NCBI RefSeq assembly: GCF_003591005.1
Contig: NZ_QYYD01000009.1
Coordinates: forward strand, 140,280-204,279
Reading direction: 5' to 3'
Origin: Rhodopseudomonas palustris
GTDB taxonomy: Bacteria > Pseudomonadota > Alphaproteobacteria > Rhizobiales > Xanthobacteraceae
Length of the DNA: 64,000 nt
The position numbers and the translations under genes were made by a program. This document shows positions 25,845-34,898 of the stretch, piece by piece (within the stretch, counting starts at the first letter, position 1; every line of letters begins with the position of its first letter). The notes below the pieces were generated by a model. The model was given only the letters and a program-made list of their open reading frames with translations. It was not told the origin of the DNA and searched no databases.

Positions 25845-26648
25845 ATGAATTCCGCGCGTATCGTCGTTCTGGCTATCGCGATCGGCGCCGGCGCCGTGGC
25901 CGCTTATCTCGCCAGTGGCGGCGGCGGACAGGAGACGGCCGGTCCGCCCGCTCCGGTCGCCCAATTGCCGACCGTCGACGTATTGGTCGCCAAATCCGAC
26001 ATCCCGCTCGGCCAGCCGGTCGGCCCCGATGACGTGCAGTGGCAGAGCTGGCCCGCGGCGACCGCCAGCTCGCAGTTCATCCGGCGCAACGAACAGCCCG
26101 ACGCGAGCCGACAGATTGCCGGCTCGATCGCCCGCTCCCCGTTCATCGCCGGCGAACCGATCCGCGAGCAGAAACTCGTCAAGGCCGCCGGCTCCGGCTT
26201 CATGGCGGCAATCCTGCCGACGGGCATGCGGGCGATCTCGACCGAGATCTCGCCCGAGACCGGCGCCGGCGGCTTCATCCTGCCGAATGACCGCGTCGAC
26301 GTAATCCTGTCCAAGCGCGACCGCAACCCGGATCGCACCGGGAGCGCCACGGAGACAGTCAATTCCGAGATCATCCTCAGCAATGTTCGCGTCCTCGCGA
26401 TCGATCAGACGATCGAGGAGAAGAACGGCCAGAAGGTAGTGGTCGGCAAGACCGCCACGCTCGAACTCAAGCCTGAGCAGGCGGAGTTTCTCGCCCGCGC
26501 GCGGCAGAGCGGCACGCTGTCGCTGGCGCTGCGCAGCCTCGCCGATGCCAACGCCCCGGCGGCCACCGAGGAAACCGGGGGCGGCAAGCGCGACAGCGTC
26601 AACGTCGTTCGTTACGGCGTGCCTTCGCAAACCTCGATCCCGAAGTGA
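25845..26648 (+). CDS. cpaB: Flp pilus assembly protein CpaB/RcpC
   Basis: The 267-residue periplasmic protein, anchored by an N-terminal helix (VVLAIAIGAGAVAAYLA), contains the SAF-like domain VDVLVAKSDIPLGQPVGPDD and the RcpC region LPTGMRAISTEISPETGAGG plus FILPNDRVDVIL. It helps form the Flp secretin channel. The ATG at 25845 is chosen over the GTG at 25836 because GGGAAG is correctly spaced before it. It is the first gene of cpaBCDEF-tadBC, whose genes are separated by 0-22 bases or overlap. Confidence 0.92.
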   Translation: MNSARIVVLAIAIGAGAVAAYLASGGGGQETAGPPAPVAQLPTVDVLVAKSDIPLGQPVGPDDVQWQSWPAATASSQFIRRNEQPDASRQIAGSIARSPFIAGEPIREQKLVKAAGSGFMAAILPTGMRAISTEISPETGAGGFILPNDRVDVILSKRDRNPDRTGSATETVNSEIILSNVRVLAIDQTIEEKNGQKVVVGKTATLELKPEQAEFLARARQSGTLSLALRSLADANAPAATEETGGGKRDSVNVVRYGVPSQTSIPK

Positions 26649-26662
26649 CCAGAGGAACGGAT

Positions 26663-28093
26663 ATGAACCGCGGGACCAATCACCGATTCATCCGGATCCT
26701 GAAGGGCACGGCGATGGCGCTCTCCGCTCTCGCGGTGCTGACGTTGCTGCCGACATCGCCGATCCAGGCAAGTGACTATCGCCAGACGCAGGGCGCCGGC
26801 TTGAACGCACGTCCGCTTGCGCTCGGCATCGGCAAATCCGTGGTGATCGACCTGCCGCGCGATATCAAAGACGTGCTGGTCGCCGATCCGAAGATCGCCA
26901 ACGCGGTGGTGCGCTCGGCACAGCGCGCCTACATCATCGGCGCTGCCGTCGGCCAGACCAATATCGTGTTCTTCGATGCCAGCGGCCAGCAGATCGGCGC
27001 CTACGACATTGCCGTGACCCGCGACCTCAATGGCATTCGTACCGCTCTGCGCCAGTCGATCCCGAATGCCGACATTCACGTCGAGGGCCTGGGCGACGGC
27101 GTCATGTTGCTCGGCTCGGCGGCGACTGCGATCGAAGCGCAGCAGGCCGCGGATCTGGCTGCCCGCCTGACCGGCGATGCCAACCGCGTCGTCAACAACA
27201 TCGCGATCCGCGGCCGTGATCAGGTGATGCTGAAGATCACCGTGGCCGAGGTCCAGCGTAATATCATCAAGCAGCTCGGCGTCGACCTCACCGCCAACAT
27301 GAGCTACGGCACGTCGGTGGTGAAGTTCAGCAACTCCAATCCGTTCACCCAAACGGGTCAGCCGCTGGTGTCCGGCAACGCGCTGACGACCTCGTTCGGC
27401 AACGGACCGTCGGTGCAGGCAACGTTGCGGGCGATGGAAAGCGCCGGCGTGGTGCGCACGCTCGCGGAGCCGAACCTCACCGCGATTTCCGGCGAACCGG
27501 CAAGCTTTCTGGCCGGCGGCGAATTTCCGGTCCCGAGCGGCGTGACCTGCACCAACAGCCTGTGTACGCCGTCGGTGACCTTCAAGAAGTTCGGTGTCCT
27601 GCTCAATTTCACCCCGGTGGTGCTGAGCGAGGGCAAGATCAGCCTGAAAGTGTCGACCGAGGTCTCGGAAGTCTCGAGCGACAACGCCATCACCATCAGC
27701 GGCCTGTCGGTGCCGTCGATCAAGACCCGCCGGGTCGACAGCACGGTCGAGATTCCGTCGGGCGGCTCGCTGGCTATGGCGGGACTGATCCAGGACCAGA
27801 CCAAGCAGGCCATCAATGGCTTGCCGGGCATGACCCAGCTGCCGGTGCTCGGCACGCTGTTCCGCAGCCGCGACTACATCAACCGGCAGACCGAACTGAT
27901 GGTGCTGGTGACGCCCTATGTGGTTCGCGCGGTGGCGCAAAAAGACCTGTCGCGACCCGACGACGGCTTCGCCGACGCATCGGATCCGCAATCGGATCTG
28001 CTCGGCAACATCAACCGCATCTATGGCGTGCCCGGCCGAGCCGTTGCGCAGGGCCAGAATTATCGAGGCCGGTTCGGCTTCATCACCGATTGA
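26663..28093 (+). CDS. cpaC: Flp pilus secretin CpaC/RcpA
   Basis: The 476-residue outer-membrane secretin for Flp pili has a signal peptide ending near IQASDY, the pilus N-domain (SVVIDLPRDIKDVLVADPKI), a BON-like segment and a secretin domain with VRTLAEPNLTAISGEPASFL, AGGEFPVP and VPSIKTRRVDSTVEIPSGGS. A cysteine pair, VTCTNSLCTPS, is within the secretin domain. AGAGGAA precedes the ATG at 26663. It lies 14 bases after cpaB. The multimer forms the pore through which the pilus exits. Confidence 0.95.
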   Translation: MNRGTNHRFIRILKGTAMALSALAVLTLLPTSPIQASDYRQTQGAGLNARPLALGIGKSVVIDLPRDIKDVLVADPKIANAVVRSAQRAYIIGAAVGQTNIVFFDASGQQIGAYDIAVTRDLNGIRTALRQSIPNADIHVEGLGDGVMLLGSAATAIEAQQAADLAARLTGDANRVVNNIAIRGRDQVMLKITVAEVQRNIIKQLGVDLTANMSYGTSVVKFSNSNPFTQTGQPLVSGNALTTSFGNGPSVQATLRAMESAGVVRTLAEPNLTAISGEPASFLAGGEFPVPSGVTCTNSLCTPSVTFKKFGVLLNFTPVVLSEGKISLKVSTEVSEVSSDNAITISGLSVPSIKTRRVDSTVEIPSGGSLAMAGLIQDQTKQAINGLPGMTQLPVLGTLFRSRDYINRQTELMVLVTPYVVRAVAQKDLSRPDDGFADASDPQSDLLGNINRIYGVPGRAVAQGQNYRGRFGFITD

Positions 28094-28112
28094 GCGGGAC
28101 GAGGACAGGACG

Positions 28113-28841
28113 ATGATCTCCATGCTATCCGCTCGTGGACGCCGCAGCCTCGGTGTCGCGGCCGCTATCGCCGCCGTTTCCGTGTCGCTGGGCGCCTGTA
28201 CCCATACCTCGCGCACCGAAGACGTCACCGCCAGCATCCCTCTGGATTATCGGCAGCGCCATCCGATCGCGATCCAGGAAGCCGATCGCAGCCTCGTGGT
28301 GTTCGTCGGCAACGGCCGCGGCGGGCTGACGTCACCGCAGCGAAGCGACGTGCTGGCGTTCGGCCGCGATTGGTTGCGCGAAGGCACCGGATCGATCATC
28401 GCGGAGGTGCCGTCCGGAACGCTGAATGCGCGCGCGGCCGGCGAGACCGTCCGGGAGATCCAGTCGCTGCTTGCCGGCACCGGCGTGCCGCCGCGCGGCG
28501 TGATCGTCAAGCCGTATCACCCCGCAGACCCGCGCACCTTCGCGGCGATCCGCTTGCTGTACCCGAAGGTCGCGGCAGTGGCCGGCCCGTGCGGGCTCTG
28601 GCCCGAGGACATCGGCCCGTCGATCAAGAACAAAGGTTATCTGGACAATCGCCAGTACTGGAATTTCGGCTGCGCCAATCAGCGCAACCTGGCTGCGATG
28701 GTCGACAACCCGTCGGATCTGGTGCAGCCGCGGGCCGAGACGCCGCCCTACACCGCCCGCCGCGCCGTGACCTTCGACACCTACCGCACCACCAAGCCGC
28801 CCCTCACCGACAAGGCCCAACTGAGTAACGTGGGACCATGA
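28113..28841 (+). CDS. cpaD: Flp pilus assembly lipoprotein CpaD
   Basis: The 242-residue protein has a lipoprotein signal: lipobox VSLGAC with Cys29 after a hydrophobic run. The CpaD/RcpB-type body includes IPLDYRQRHPIAIQEADRSL, GPCGLWPEDIGP and YWNFGCANQRNLAAMVDNPS, all characteristic of the family. It is probably a pilotin or secretin-associated lipoprotein at the outer membrane. It overlaps cpaE by four bases (ATGA). ATG at 28113 is used. Confidence 0.93.
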   Translation: MISMLSARGRRSLGVAAAIAAVSVSLGACTHTSRTEDVTASIPLDYRQRHPIAIQEADRSLVVFVGNGRGGLTSPQRSDVLAFGRDWLREGTGSIIAEVPSGTLNARAAGETVREIQSLLAGTGVPPRGVIVKPYHPADPRTFAAIRLLYPKVAAVAGPCGLWPEDIGPSIKNKGYLDNRQYWNFGCANQRNLAAMVDNPSDLVQPRAETPPYTARRAVTFDTYRTTKPPLTDKAQLSNVGP

Positions 28842-30112
28842 TCAGCTACGCACGACACAATCAGGACGACCCCGAGGCCGGCACGACCGCGTCGGCAGCG
28901 TCGGACGAGCATATCGCGCCGGCTCCTCGCGTGTCGGTGCAGGCCTTCTGCGAGTCGGTCGAGACCGCTGCGGCCGTGCAAGCCGCAGGCGAAGACCGTC
29001 GTCTCGCCAAGGCCCATCTCAAGATCCAGATGGGCGGCATGGCGGCAGCGATCGAAGCCTATCGTTCGGCCCCGACGCCGAACGTCATCGTCCTGGAAAC
29101 CGACCCGCGCAGCGACATTCTCGCCGGTCTCGATCAGCTCGCCACGGTTTGCGACCCGGGCACCCGCGTTATCGTCATCGGCAAGGTCAACGACGTGACG
29201 CTGTATCGCGAACTGGTTCGTCGCGGCGTCAGCGACTACTCGATCGCGCCGGTGGAGCCGATCGACGTGGTGCGCTCGATCTGCAATCTGTTCTCTGCGC
29301 CGGAGGCCAAGGCAGTCGGCAGGATCATCGCGGTGGTCGGCGCCAAGGGCGGCGTCGGCGCCTCGACCATTGCGCACAACGTCGCCTGGGCGATTGCCCG
29401 GGATCTGGCGCTGGACTCGGTCGTTGCCGATCTCGACTTGGCTTTTGGCACCGCCGGCCTCGACTACAACCAGGATCCGCCGCAAGGTATCGCCGAGGCG
29501 GTGTTCTCGCCGGACCGCGTCGACACCGCTTTCGTCGATCGCCTGCTGTCGAAATGCACCGATCATCTCAGCCTCTTGGCCGCACCGGCGACGCTGGAGC
29601 GGGTGTACGATTTCGGCAGCGAGGCGTTCGACTCGATCTTCGATACGCTGCGTGCCACGATGCCCTGCATCGTGCTCGACGTGCCGCATCAATGGACCGG
29701 CTGGACCAAGCGAGCGCTGATCAACGCCGACGACATCCTGATCGTCGCCGCGCCGGACCTCGCCAATTTGCGGAATACCAAGAACCTGTACGATCTGCTG
29801 CGGGCAGCGCGTCCGAACGACCGGCCGCCGCTGTACTGTCTGAATCAGGTCGGTGTGCCGAAGCGGCCCGAGATCAATGCCGGTGAATTTGCCAAGGCGA
29901 TCGAAAGTCAGCCGATCGTCAGCATCCCGTTCGATCCGCAGATGTTCGGCCTGGCGGCCAACAACGGCCAGATGATCGCCGAGATCGCGGCCAGCCACAA
30001 GGTCACCGACATGTTCCTGCAGATCGCGCAGCGGCTGACCGGGCGCGGCGAAGCCAAGAAGCCGAAAGGCGGGTTCCTGGGACCGATCCTGGAGAAGCTG
30101 CGGGCCAAGTAA
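28838..30112 (+). CDS. cpaE: Pilus assembly ATPase CpaE/TadZ
   Basis: The 424-residue MinD/ParA-like protein localises the pilus machine to the cell pole. Residues 1-150 form an atypical receiver-like domain (NVIVLETDPRSDILAGLDQL). The ATPase part has the deviant Walker A VVGAKGGVGASTIAHNVAWA, Walker B region VVADLDLAFGTAGLDYNQDP and the LNQVG segment. The canonical second Lys/Ser-Thr pattern GKGGxGKT/S is altered to GGVGAST, as in other CpaE proteins. It overlaps cpaD and precedes cpaF by 21 bases. Confidence 0.94.
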   Translation: MISYARHNQDDPEAGTTASAASDEHIAPAPRVSVQAFCESVETAAAVQAAGEDRRLAKAHLKIQMGGMAAAIEAYRSAPTPNVIVLETDPRSDILAGLDQLATVCDPGTRVIVIGKVNDVTLYRELVRRGVSDYSIAPVEPIDVVRSICNLFSAPEAKAVGRIIAVVGAKGGVGASTIAHNVAWAIARDLALDSVVADLDLAFGTAGLDYNQDPPQGIAEAVFSPDRVDTAFVDRLLSKCTDHLSLLAAPATLERVYDFGSEAFDSIFDTLRATMPCIVLDVPHQWTGWTKRALINADDILIVAAPDLANLRNTKNLYDLLRAARPNDRPPLYCLNQVGVPKRPEINAGEFAKAIESQPIVSIPFDPQMFGLAANNGQMIAEIAASHKVTDMFLQIAQRLTGRGEAKKPKGGFLGPILEKLRAK

Positions 30113-30133
30113 CGCGCCCACTGGAGTGTTTTC

Positions 30134-31579
30134 GTGTTTGGTAAGCGCAGCAGTTCAGATCAAGAGGAACGCGGTCCGAAGCCGGTCAATCTGGTTTCGG
30201 AGCCGATCGGACGCGGCGTCGAGACATCGGTTGCGGTGTCGTCGCCGCCGCTCGCGCCGGCGCGCAGCGCCCCCCCGGTCGAGGCGCGGCGCTCCGACAC
30301 GTATTACCAGGTCAAGGCGACGATCTTCGGCGCGCTGATCGAGGCGATCGACCTTGCGCAGCTCGCCAAGCTCGACGGCGAGTCGGCGCGGGAAGAAATC
30401 CGCGACATCGTCAATGAAATCATCGCGATCAAGAACATCGTGATGTCGATCGCCGAGCAGGAAGAACTGCTCGACGACATCTGCAACGACGTTCTCGGTT
30501 ACGGCCCGCTCGAACCGCTGCTGTCGCGCGACGACATCTCCGACATCATGGTGAACGGCGCCGGCACGGTGTACATCGAAGTCGCCGGCCGCATCCAGCG
30601 CACCGGAATTCGGTTTCGAGACAATCAGCAGCTGCTCAACATCTGCCAGCGCATCGTCAGCCAGGTCGGCCGGCGCGTCGACGAATCCTCGCCGATCTGC
30701 GACGCCCGCCTCGCCGACGGCAGCCGCGTCAACGCCATCGTCCCACCGTTGGCGATCGACGGCCCGGCCCTCACCATCCGCAAGTTCAAGAAGGACAAGC
30801 TGACGCTCGATCAGCTCGTCAAATTCGGGGCGATCACGCCCGACGGCGCCGCGATCCTGCAGATCATCGGCCGAAGTCGCTGCAACGTGCTGATCTCCGG
30901 CGGCACCGGCTCGGGCAAGACGACGCTGCTGAACTGCCTCACCAACTACATCGACGACGACGAGCGCATCATCACCTGCGAGGACGCTGCCGAACTGCAG
31001 CTGCAGCAGCCGCACGTGGTCCGGCTCGAAACCCGGCCGCCCAACATCGAGGGCGAAGGCCAGGTGACGATGCGCGAGCTGGTGCGCAACTGCCTACGCA
31101 TGCGTCCCGAGCGGATCATCGTCGGCGAAGTCCGCGGACCCGAAGCGTTCGACCTGCTGCAGGCGATGAACACCGGCCACGACGGGTCGATGGGCACGCT
31201 GCACGCCAACAACCCGCGCGAGGCGCTCTCGCGGTGCGAATCGATGATCACGATGGGCGGGTTCTCGCTGCCGTCGCGGACCATCCGCGAGATGATCTGC
31301 GCCTCGATCGACGTCATCATCCAGGCCGCGCGCCTGCGCGACGGCTCGCGCCGCATCACCCACGTCACCGAGGTGATGGGGATGGAAGGCGACACCATCA
31401 TCACCCAGGACATCTTCGTCTACGACATGATCGGCGAGGACGCCAACGGCCATATCATCGGGCGGCATCGCTCGACCGGCATCGGACGGCCGAAATTCTG
31501 GGAACGGGCTCGTTACTACGGCGAGGAAAAGCGACTCGCGGCGGCGCTGGATGCCGCCGAACTCGCCAATAGCGCCTGA
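30134..31579 (+). CDS. cpaF: Flp pilus secretion ATPase CpaF/TadA
   Basis: The 481-residue hexameric ATPase of the type II/IV secretion superfamily powers pilus extension. Residues 90-200 form the N-terminal domain ([20 protein letters not shown]). The Walker A is [16 protein letters not shown], the Asp box [11 protein letters not shown], Walker B region [20 protein letters not shown] and the His box [19 protein letters not shown]. Translation starts at a GTG (30134) with GGAG upstream. Length is as expected. Confidence 0.96.
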   Translation: MFGKRSSSDQEERGPKPVNLVSEPIGRGVETSVAVSSPPLAPARSAPPVEARRSDTYYQVKATIFGALIEAIDLAQLAKLDGESAREEIRDIVNEIIAIKNIVMSIAEQEELLDDICNDVLGYGPLEPLLSRDDISDIMVNGAGTVYIEVAGRIQRTGIRFRDNQQLLNICQRIVSQVGRRVDESSPICDARLADGSRVNAIVPPLAIDGPALTIRKFKKDKLTLDQLVKFGAITPDGAAILQIIGRSRCNVLISGGTGSGKTTLLNCLTNYIDDDERIITCEDAAELQLQQPHVVRLETRPPNIEGEGQVTMRELVRNCLRMRPERIIVGEVRGPEAFDLLQAMNTGHDGSMGTLHANNPREALSRCESMITMGGFSLPSRTIREMICASIDVIIQAARLRDGSRRITHVTEVMGMEGDTIITQDIFVYDMIGEDANGHIIGRHRSTGIGRPKFWERARYYGEEKRLAAALDAAELANSA

Positions 31580-31592
31580 GGAGAGCGGCTCG

Positions 31593-32567
31593 ATGCAGAT
31601 TCAAACGGTCGCTCTCGCCTTCTTCGCTGCGATCGCCGTGGGCGGTCTGGCATGGGTCTTTGTCTATCCTCTGTTGTCCGGCGAGAAGCAGGCGGAGAAA
31701 CGACGTTCCACCGTCGCACGGACCACCCCGGCGGTGCGGCAGGTCGAACGATCGCAACGCTCGCGCCGCGAACAGGTCGAGGTCTCGCTGCGTGAAATCG
31801 AGGCACGCAGCGCGAAGCAGAAGAAAGTCCCGCTGAACAACAGGCTGACTCAAGCTGGGCTGGACTGGACGCCGAAGAAGTTCATCACGATTTCCGTCGG
31901 CCTCGGCGGCGTTGTGTTCGCCCTGATGATGCTGTTCAACAGCGGCCTGCTGGCGGCCGCCGCAATGGCGTTTGCTGCGGGCTTCGGCCTGCCGCGCTGG
32001 ACCCTCAGCTTCCTGAAGAAGCGGCGCGAGAGCAAATTTCTCAAGGCCCTGCCCGATGCAGTCGACGTGATCGTGCGCGGCATCAAGGCCGGTCTGCCGT
32101 TGTTCGAGTCGATCAAGGTGGTGGCGGCCGATGCGCCGGAACCGCTGAAGAGCGAGTTCAAGGCCATCATCGAGACGCAGGCGATCGGCATGCCGCTCGG
32201 CGACGCGTGTGTGCGTCTCTACGAACGCATGCCGCTGCCCGAGGCGAACTTCTTCGGCATCGTGATCTCGATCCAGCAGAAGTCCGGCGGCAATCTGTCG
32301 GAGGCGCTCGGCAACCTTTCCAAGGTGCTGCGTGATCGCAAGCGGATGGCCGAAAAGATCCAGGCGATGTCGATGGAAGCGAAAGCTTCGGCGGCGATCA
32401 TCGGCTCGCTGCCGCCGATCGTGATGCTGCTCGTGTATCTGTCGACCCCGGACTACATCTCGCTGCTATGGACCCACCCAACCGGCCGGCTGATGCTCGC
32501 CGGCTGCGTGGTGTGGATGTCGGCCGGCGTGCTGGTGATGAAGAAGATGATCAATTTCGACTTCTGA
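31593..32567 (+). CDS. tadB: Type II/IVc secretion inner-membrane protein TadB
   Basis: The 324-residue protein has an N-terminal membrane span (VALAFFAAIAVGGLAWVFVY), a charged cytoplasmic stretch (residues 35-90), two central spans and the T2SSF domain: FLKALPDAVDVIVRGIKAGL, with FFGIVISIQQKSGGNLSEAL, then two terminal spans. It forms the inner-membrane platform with TadC, upon which CpaF acts. ATG at 31593 follows a GAGGAG ribosome site; 13 bases separate it from cpaF. Confidence 0.94.
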   Translation: MQIQTVALAFFAAIAVGGLAWVFVYPLLSGEKQAEKRRSTVARTTPAVRQVERSQRSRREQVEVSLREIEARSAKQKKVPLNNRLTQAGLDWTPKKFITISVGLGGVVFALMMLFNSGLLAAAAMAFAAGFGLPRWTLSFLKKRRESKFLKALPDAVDVIVRGIKAGLPLFESIKVVAADAPEPLKSEFKAIIETQAIGMPLGDACVRLYERMPLPEANFFGIVISIQQKSGGNLSEALGNLSKVLRDRKRMAEKIQAMSMEAKASAAIIGSLPPIVMLLVYLSTPDYISLLWTHPTGRLMLAGCVVWMSAGVLVMKKMINFDF

Positions 32568-32578
32568 CGAGGGCTGAC

Positions 32579-33553
32579 GTGATCGATCTTCTCATTGAAA
32601 AACTCCACGACACGCGCTTCCTCACAATGATGCTGGCCGCGATCGCCGCCAGCGCCACGGTGTACACGCTGGTCATGCCGATGCTCGCCGGCGAAACGCT
32701 GGCCAAGCGGATGAAGGCGGTGGGCAGCGAACGCGAGCGCATCCGACAGCGCGAGCGCGACCGGCTGGCGAAGGCCGAGCGGGTGTCGCTCCGTCAGGCG
32801 CCGAAGCAGTTCGTCGCCAAGGTCGTCGAAGACCTCAACCTCGCCAAATGGGTCGCGCAAGAGAGCGCGCGCGACAAGCTGGTGATGGCCGGTTATCGTG
32901 GCCAAGCTCCCTACATCACCTTTCTGTTCTTTCGCATGGTGATGCCGATCGCCTTCGGCATTGCGTCAGCCGTCTATGTGTTTCTGCTGTCGAACCTGCA
33001 GCAAACGACGCCGGTCAAGGTCGGCATCTGCCTCGCCGCGGTGTTCCTCGGCATGCAGGCGCCGATGCTGTTCCTGAAGAACGCGATTACCAAGCGCCAG
33101 CTGTCGATCCGCCGCGCCTTTCCCGATGCGCTCGATCTGCTGCTGATCTGCATCGAGTCTGGCATGTCGATCGAAGCCGCTTTCCGCCGGGTCTCGATCG
33201 AGATCGGCTCGCAGTCGATCCCGCTCGCCGAGGAACTGACGCTGACCACCGCGGAACTGTCGTATCTGCCCGACCGCAAGCAGGCCTACGAAAATCTCTC
33301 GGCCCGCACCGGGCTTGAGGGCGTCAAGTCGGTATGCCTGGCGCTGCAGCAGGCCGAACGCTACGGCACGCCGCTCGGCCACAGCCTGCGGGTGATGGCG
33401 CAGGAAAACCGCGACATGCGCATGAACGAAGCCGAGAAGAAAGCCGCCGCGCTGCCGCCGAAGCTGACGGTGCCGATGATCCTGTTCTTCCTGCCGGTGC
33501 TGTTCGTGGTGATCCTCGGCCCGACCGGCATCAAAGTGGCGGCGATGCAGTAA
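32579..33553 (+). CDS. tadC: Type II/IVc secretion inner-membrane protein TadC
   Basis: The 324-residue partner of TadB (identical length) starts at GTG 32579 (VIDLLIEKLHDTRFLTMMLA). The T2SSF domain reads AFPDALDLLLICIESGMSIE and later RYGTPLGHSLRVMAQENRDM, flanked by four hydrophobic spans. It lies 11 bases after tadB and ends the plus-strand cpa/tad operon; no terminator hairpin with U-run was seen after it, but family C repeats follow. Confidence 0.94.
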   Translation: MIDLLIEKLHDTRFLTMMLAAIAASATVYTLVMPMLAGETLAKRMKAVGSERERIRQRERDRLAKAERVSLRQAPKQFVAKVVEDLNLAKWVAQESARDKLVMAGYRGQAPYITFLFFRMVMPIAFGIASAVYVFLLSNLQQTTPVKVGICLAAVFLGMQAPMLFLKNAITKRQLSIRRAFPDALDLLLICIESGMSIEAAFRRVSIEIGSQSIPLAEELTLTTAELSYLPDRKQAYENLSARTGLEGVKSVCLALQQAERYGTPLGHSLRVMAQENRDMRMNEAEKKAAALPPKLTVPMILFFLPVLFVVILGPTGIKVAAMQ

Positions 33554-33701
33554 GGGCCGTTAGCGGGCTCGATTGCCGAGCCGAAACTTCGCGCGATCAC
33601 CCTCTCCGCCAGCACTGGGTCCTCATCCTGAGGAGCCCGGCCGAAAACTAAGGCAGAATTCCCGGCCACATTTCGCAGTCGGTTAGCTTGTTCACAGACT
33701 C

Positions 33702-33791
33702 CGTCATGGCCGGGCTTGTCCCGGCCATCCACGCTTTTTCTGCATTTCCTTCAGCAAGGCGTGGATGCCCGGCACAAGGCCGGGCATGACG
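33702..33791. repeat. Palindromic repeat, family C
   Basis: CGTCATGGCCGGGCTTGTCC, CCGGCCATCCACGC, then GGCGTGGATGCCCGGCACAA and GGCCGGGCATGACG form an inverted pair. It lies between tadC and tadD, which are convergent. Confidence 0.85.
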
Positions 33792-34011
33792 CGTGGAGAG
33801 CGAAGTGCCGAATTTTAAAGGCCGCATTTTCGGCGAGGCTCTGAAGCCCGGCGAAGCCGGGCGTCGCGAGGGACGGGGCCACGCTGCACCTGGGGCCCAT
33901 GGTTCGAGATGGCGCTTTGCGCCTCCTCTCCATGAGGATGTGCTCGTGGCAACGTCACCATTGCCAACTCTCGTCGATTAGAAGGAGACCCGTTCTAAGC
34001 GTCGACGGCGG
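33792..34011. other. Intergenic remainder between tadC and tadD
   Basis: After the family C repeat come AGGCCGCATTTTCGGCGAGG and GAAGCCCGGCGAAGCCGGGC, the latter a small palindrome, then sequence without a recognisable gene. A frame at 33793-33981 reads through repeat-derived DNA and is not supported. Confidence 0.4.
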
Positions 34012-34788
34012 TCACTCGCCGGCTGCGAGGACGCCGCCGCGGCGGGTATCGCCCTTGCCGTCCAGCATTTGCTTCAGATACGCGACATTGGCGGCGGCTT
34101 CGTCGGGCGGCAGGTCGGACCGCACAATGCCCTCGGCCTCGGCGAAGCGACCCTGCAGGCCGATCACCAGCGCCAGGTTCTGGCGCACGCGCGGGTCGGC
34201 GCGACCGCTGGAGTAGGCCTGCCGCAGCGTATCTTCGGCCTTCGGCAACTCTTTGGTGAGCACGTAGGACATGCCGAGATTGGACAGCACCGAGGGCTCG
34301 CCCGGCGCGAGCTTCAGCGCGCTCGCGTAGTAACGCCGTGCTTCCTCGTTGCGGCCCATCTGATCGAGCGACGCGCCCTGCACCGACAGAATGCGCCAAT
34401 CGGGATTATCCGGGCTGTGCGCGTTCGACAGCGCGTCGAACGCCGCGCTGAAATTGCCGTTGTCTGCGAGCGCGCGGCCGTAAGCGGCCAGCACGGTCTT
34501 GTTGCCGGGATTCGCCAGCGTCGCCCGCTCGAGCATCGCCACGGCCTGGGAGCGCTGGCCGATGGCACGCAGGGCTTGGCCATAGGCCAATGCCGCGGCC
34601 GGATCCTTGGGGTTGGCGCGATACTTGTCGCCGGCGATCTCGGCAGTGCGGGTGGGATCGGCGGGTGCCTCGGCGCGGGCGTTGAGCGCGCCGGTGATGC
34701 CGGACATCCCGGCGGTCTGGCAGCCGGCCAGCGCCGTGGTCACCACCGCGCATGCGAGAAACCGGGCAAGACAAGAGAGCTGGCGCAT
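34012..34788 (-). CDS. tadD: Tetratricopeptide lipoprotein TadD
   Basis: The 258-residue TPR protein has a lipoprotein signal: MRQLSCLARFLACAVVTTAL followed by AGC (Cys23). At least five TPR-like units follow from residue 50, for example PAAALAYGQALRAIGQRSQA, PDWRILSVQGASLDQMGRNE and PSVLSNLGMSYVLTKELPKA. TadD supports Flp pilus biogenesis, probably by assisting secretin stability. It is convergent to the cpa/tadBC operon and divergent from the aminopeptidase gene; a perfect TTAACCC dyad lies in the 110-base divergent gap. Confidence 0.9.
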   Translation of the reverse strand: MRQLSCLARFLACAVVTTALAGCQTAGMSGITGALNARAEAPADPTRTAEIAGDKYRANPKDPAAALAYGQALRAIGQRSQAVAMLERATLANPGNKTVLAAYGRALADNGNFSAAFDALSNAHSPDNPDWRILSVQGASLDQMGRNEEARRYYASALKLAPGEPSVLSNLGMSYVLTKELPKAEDTLRQAYSSGRADPRVRQNLALVIGLQGRFAEAEGIVRSDLPPDEAAANVAYLKQMLDGKGDTRRGGVLAAGE

Positions 34789-34843
34789 GGCAACTTACTC
34801 ACGATCGACGTCAACCAACGAATGCACTGCCAGCAATAGACCG

Positions 34844-34864
34844 TTAACCCTAATCTTGGGTTAA
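34844..34864. promoter_or_regulatory. Perfect 7-bp dyad in the tadD/aminopeptidase divergent gap
   Basis: TTAACCC-TAATCTT-GGGTTAA: two perfect seven-base half-sites with a seven-base spacer, lying 56 bases from the tadD start and 35 bases from the aminopeptidase start. It could be an operator for a dimeric regulator, or a pair of opposed TTAACC (CtrA-like) half-sites. Confidence 0.5.
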
Positions 34865-34898
34865 TCCGCTCTCCCCCGCCCTGCTTGAAAGACCACGC

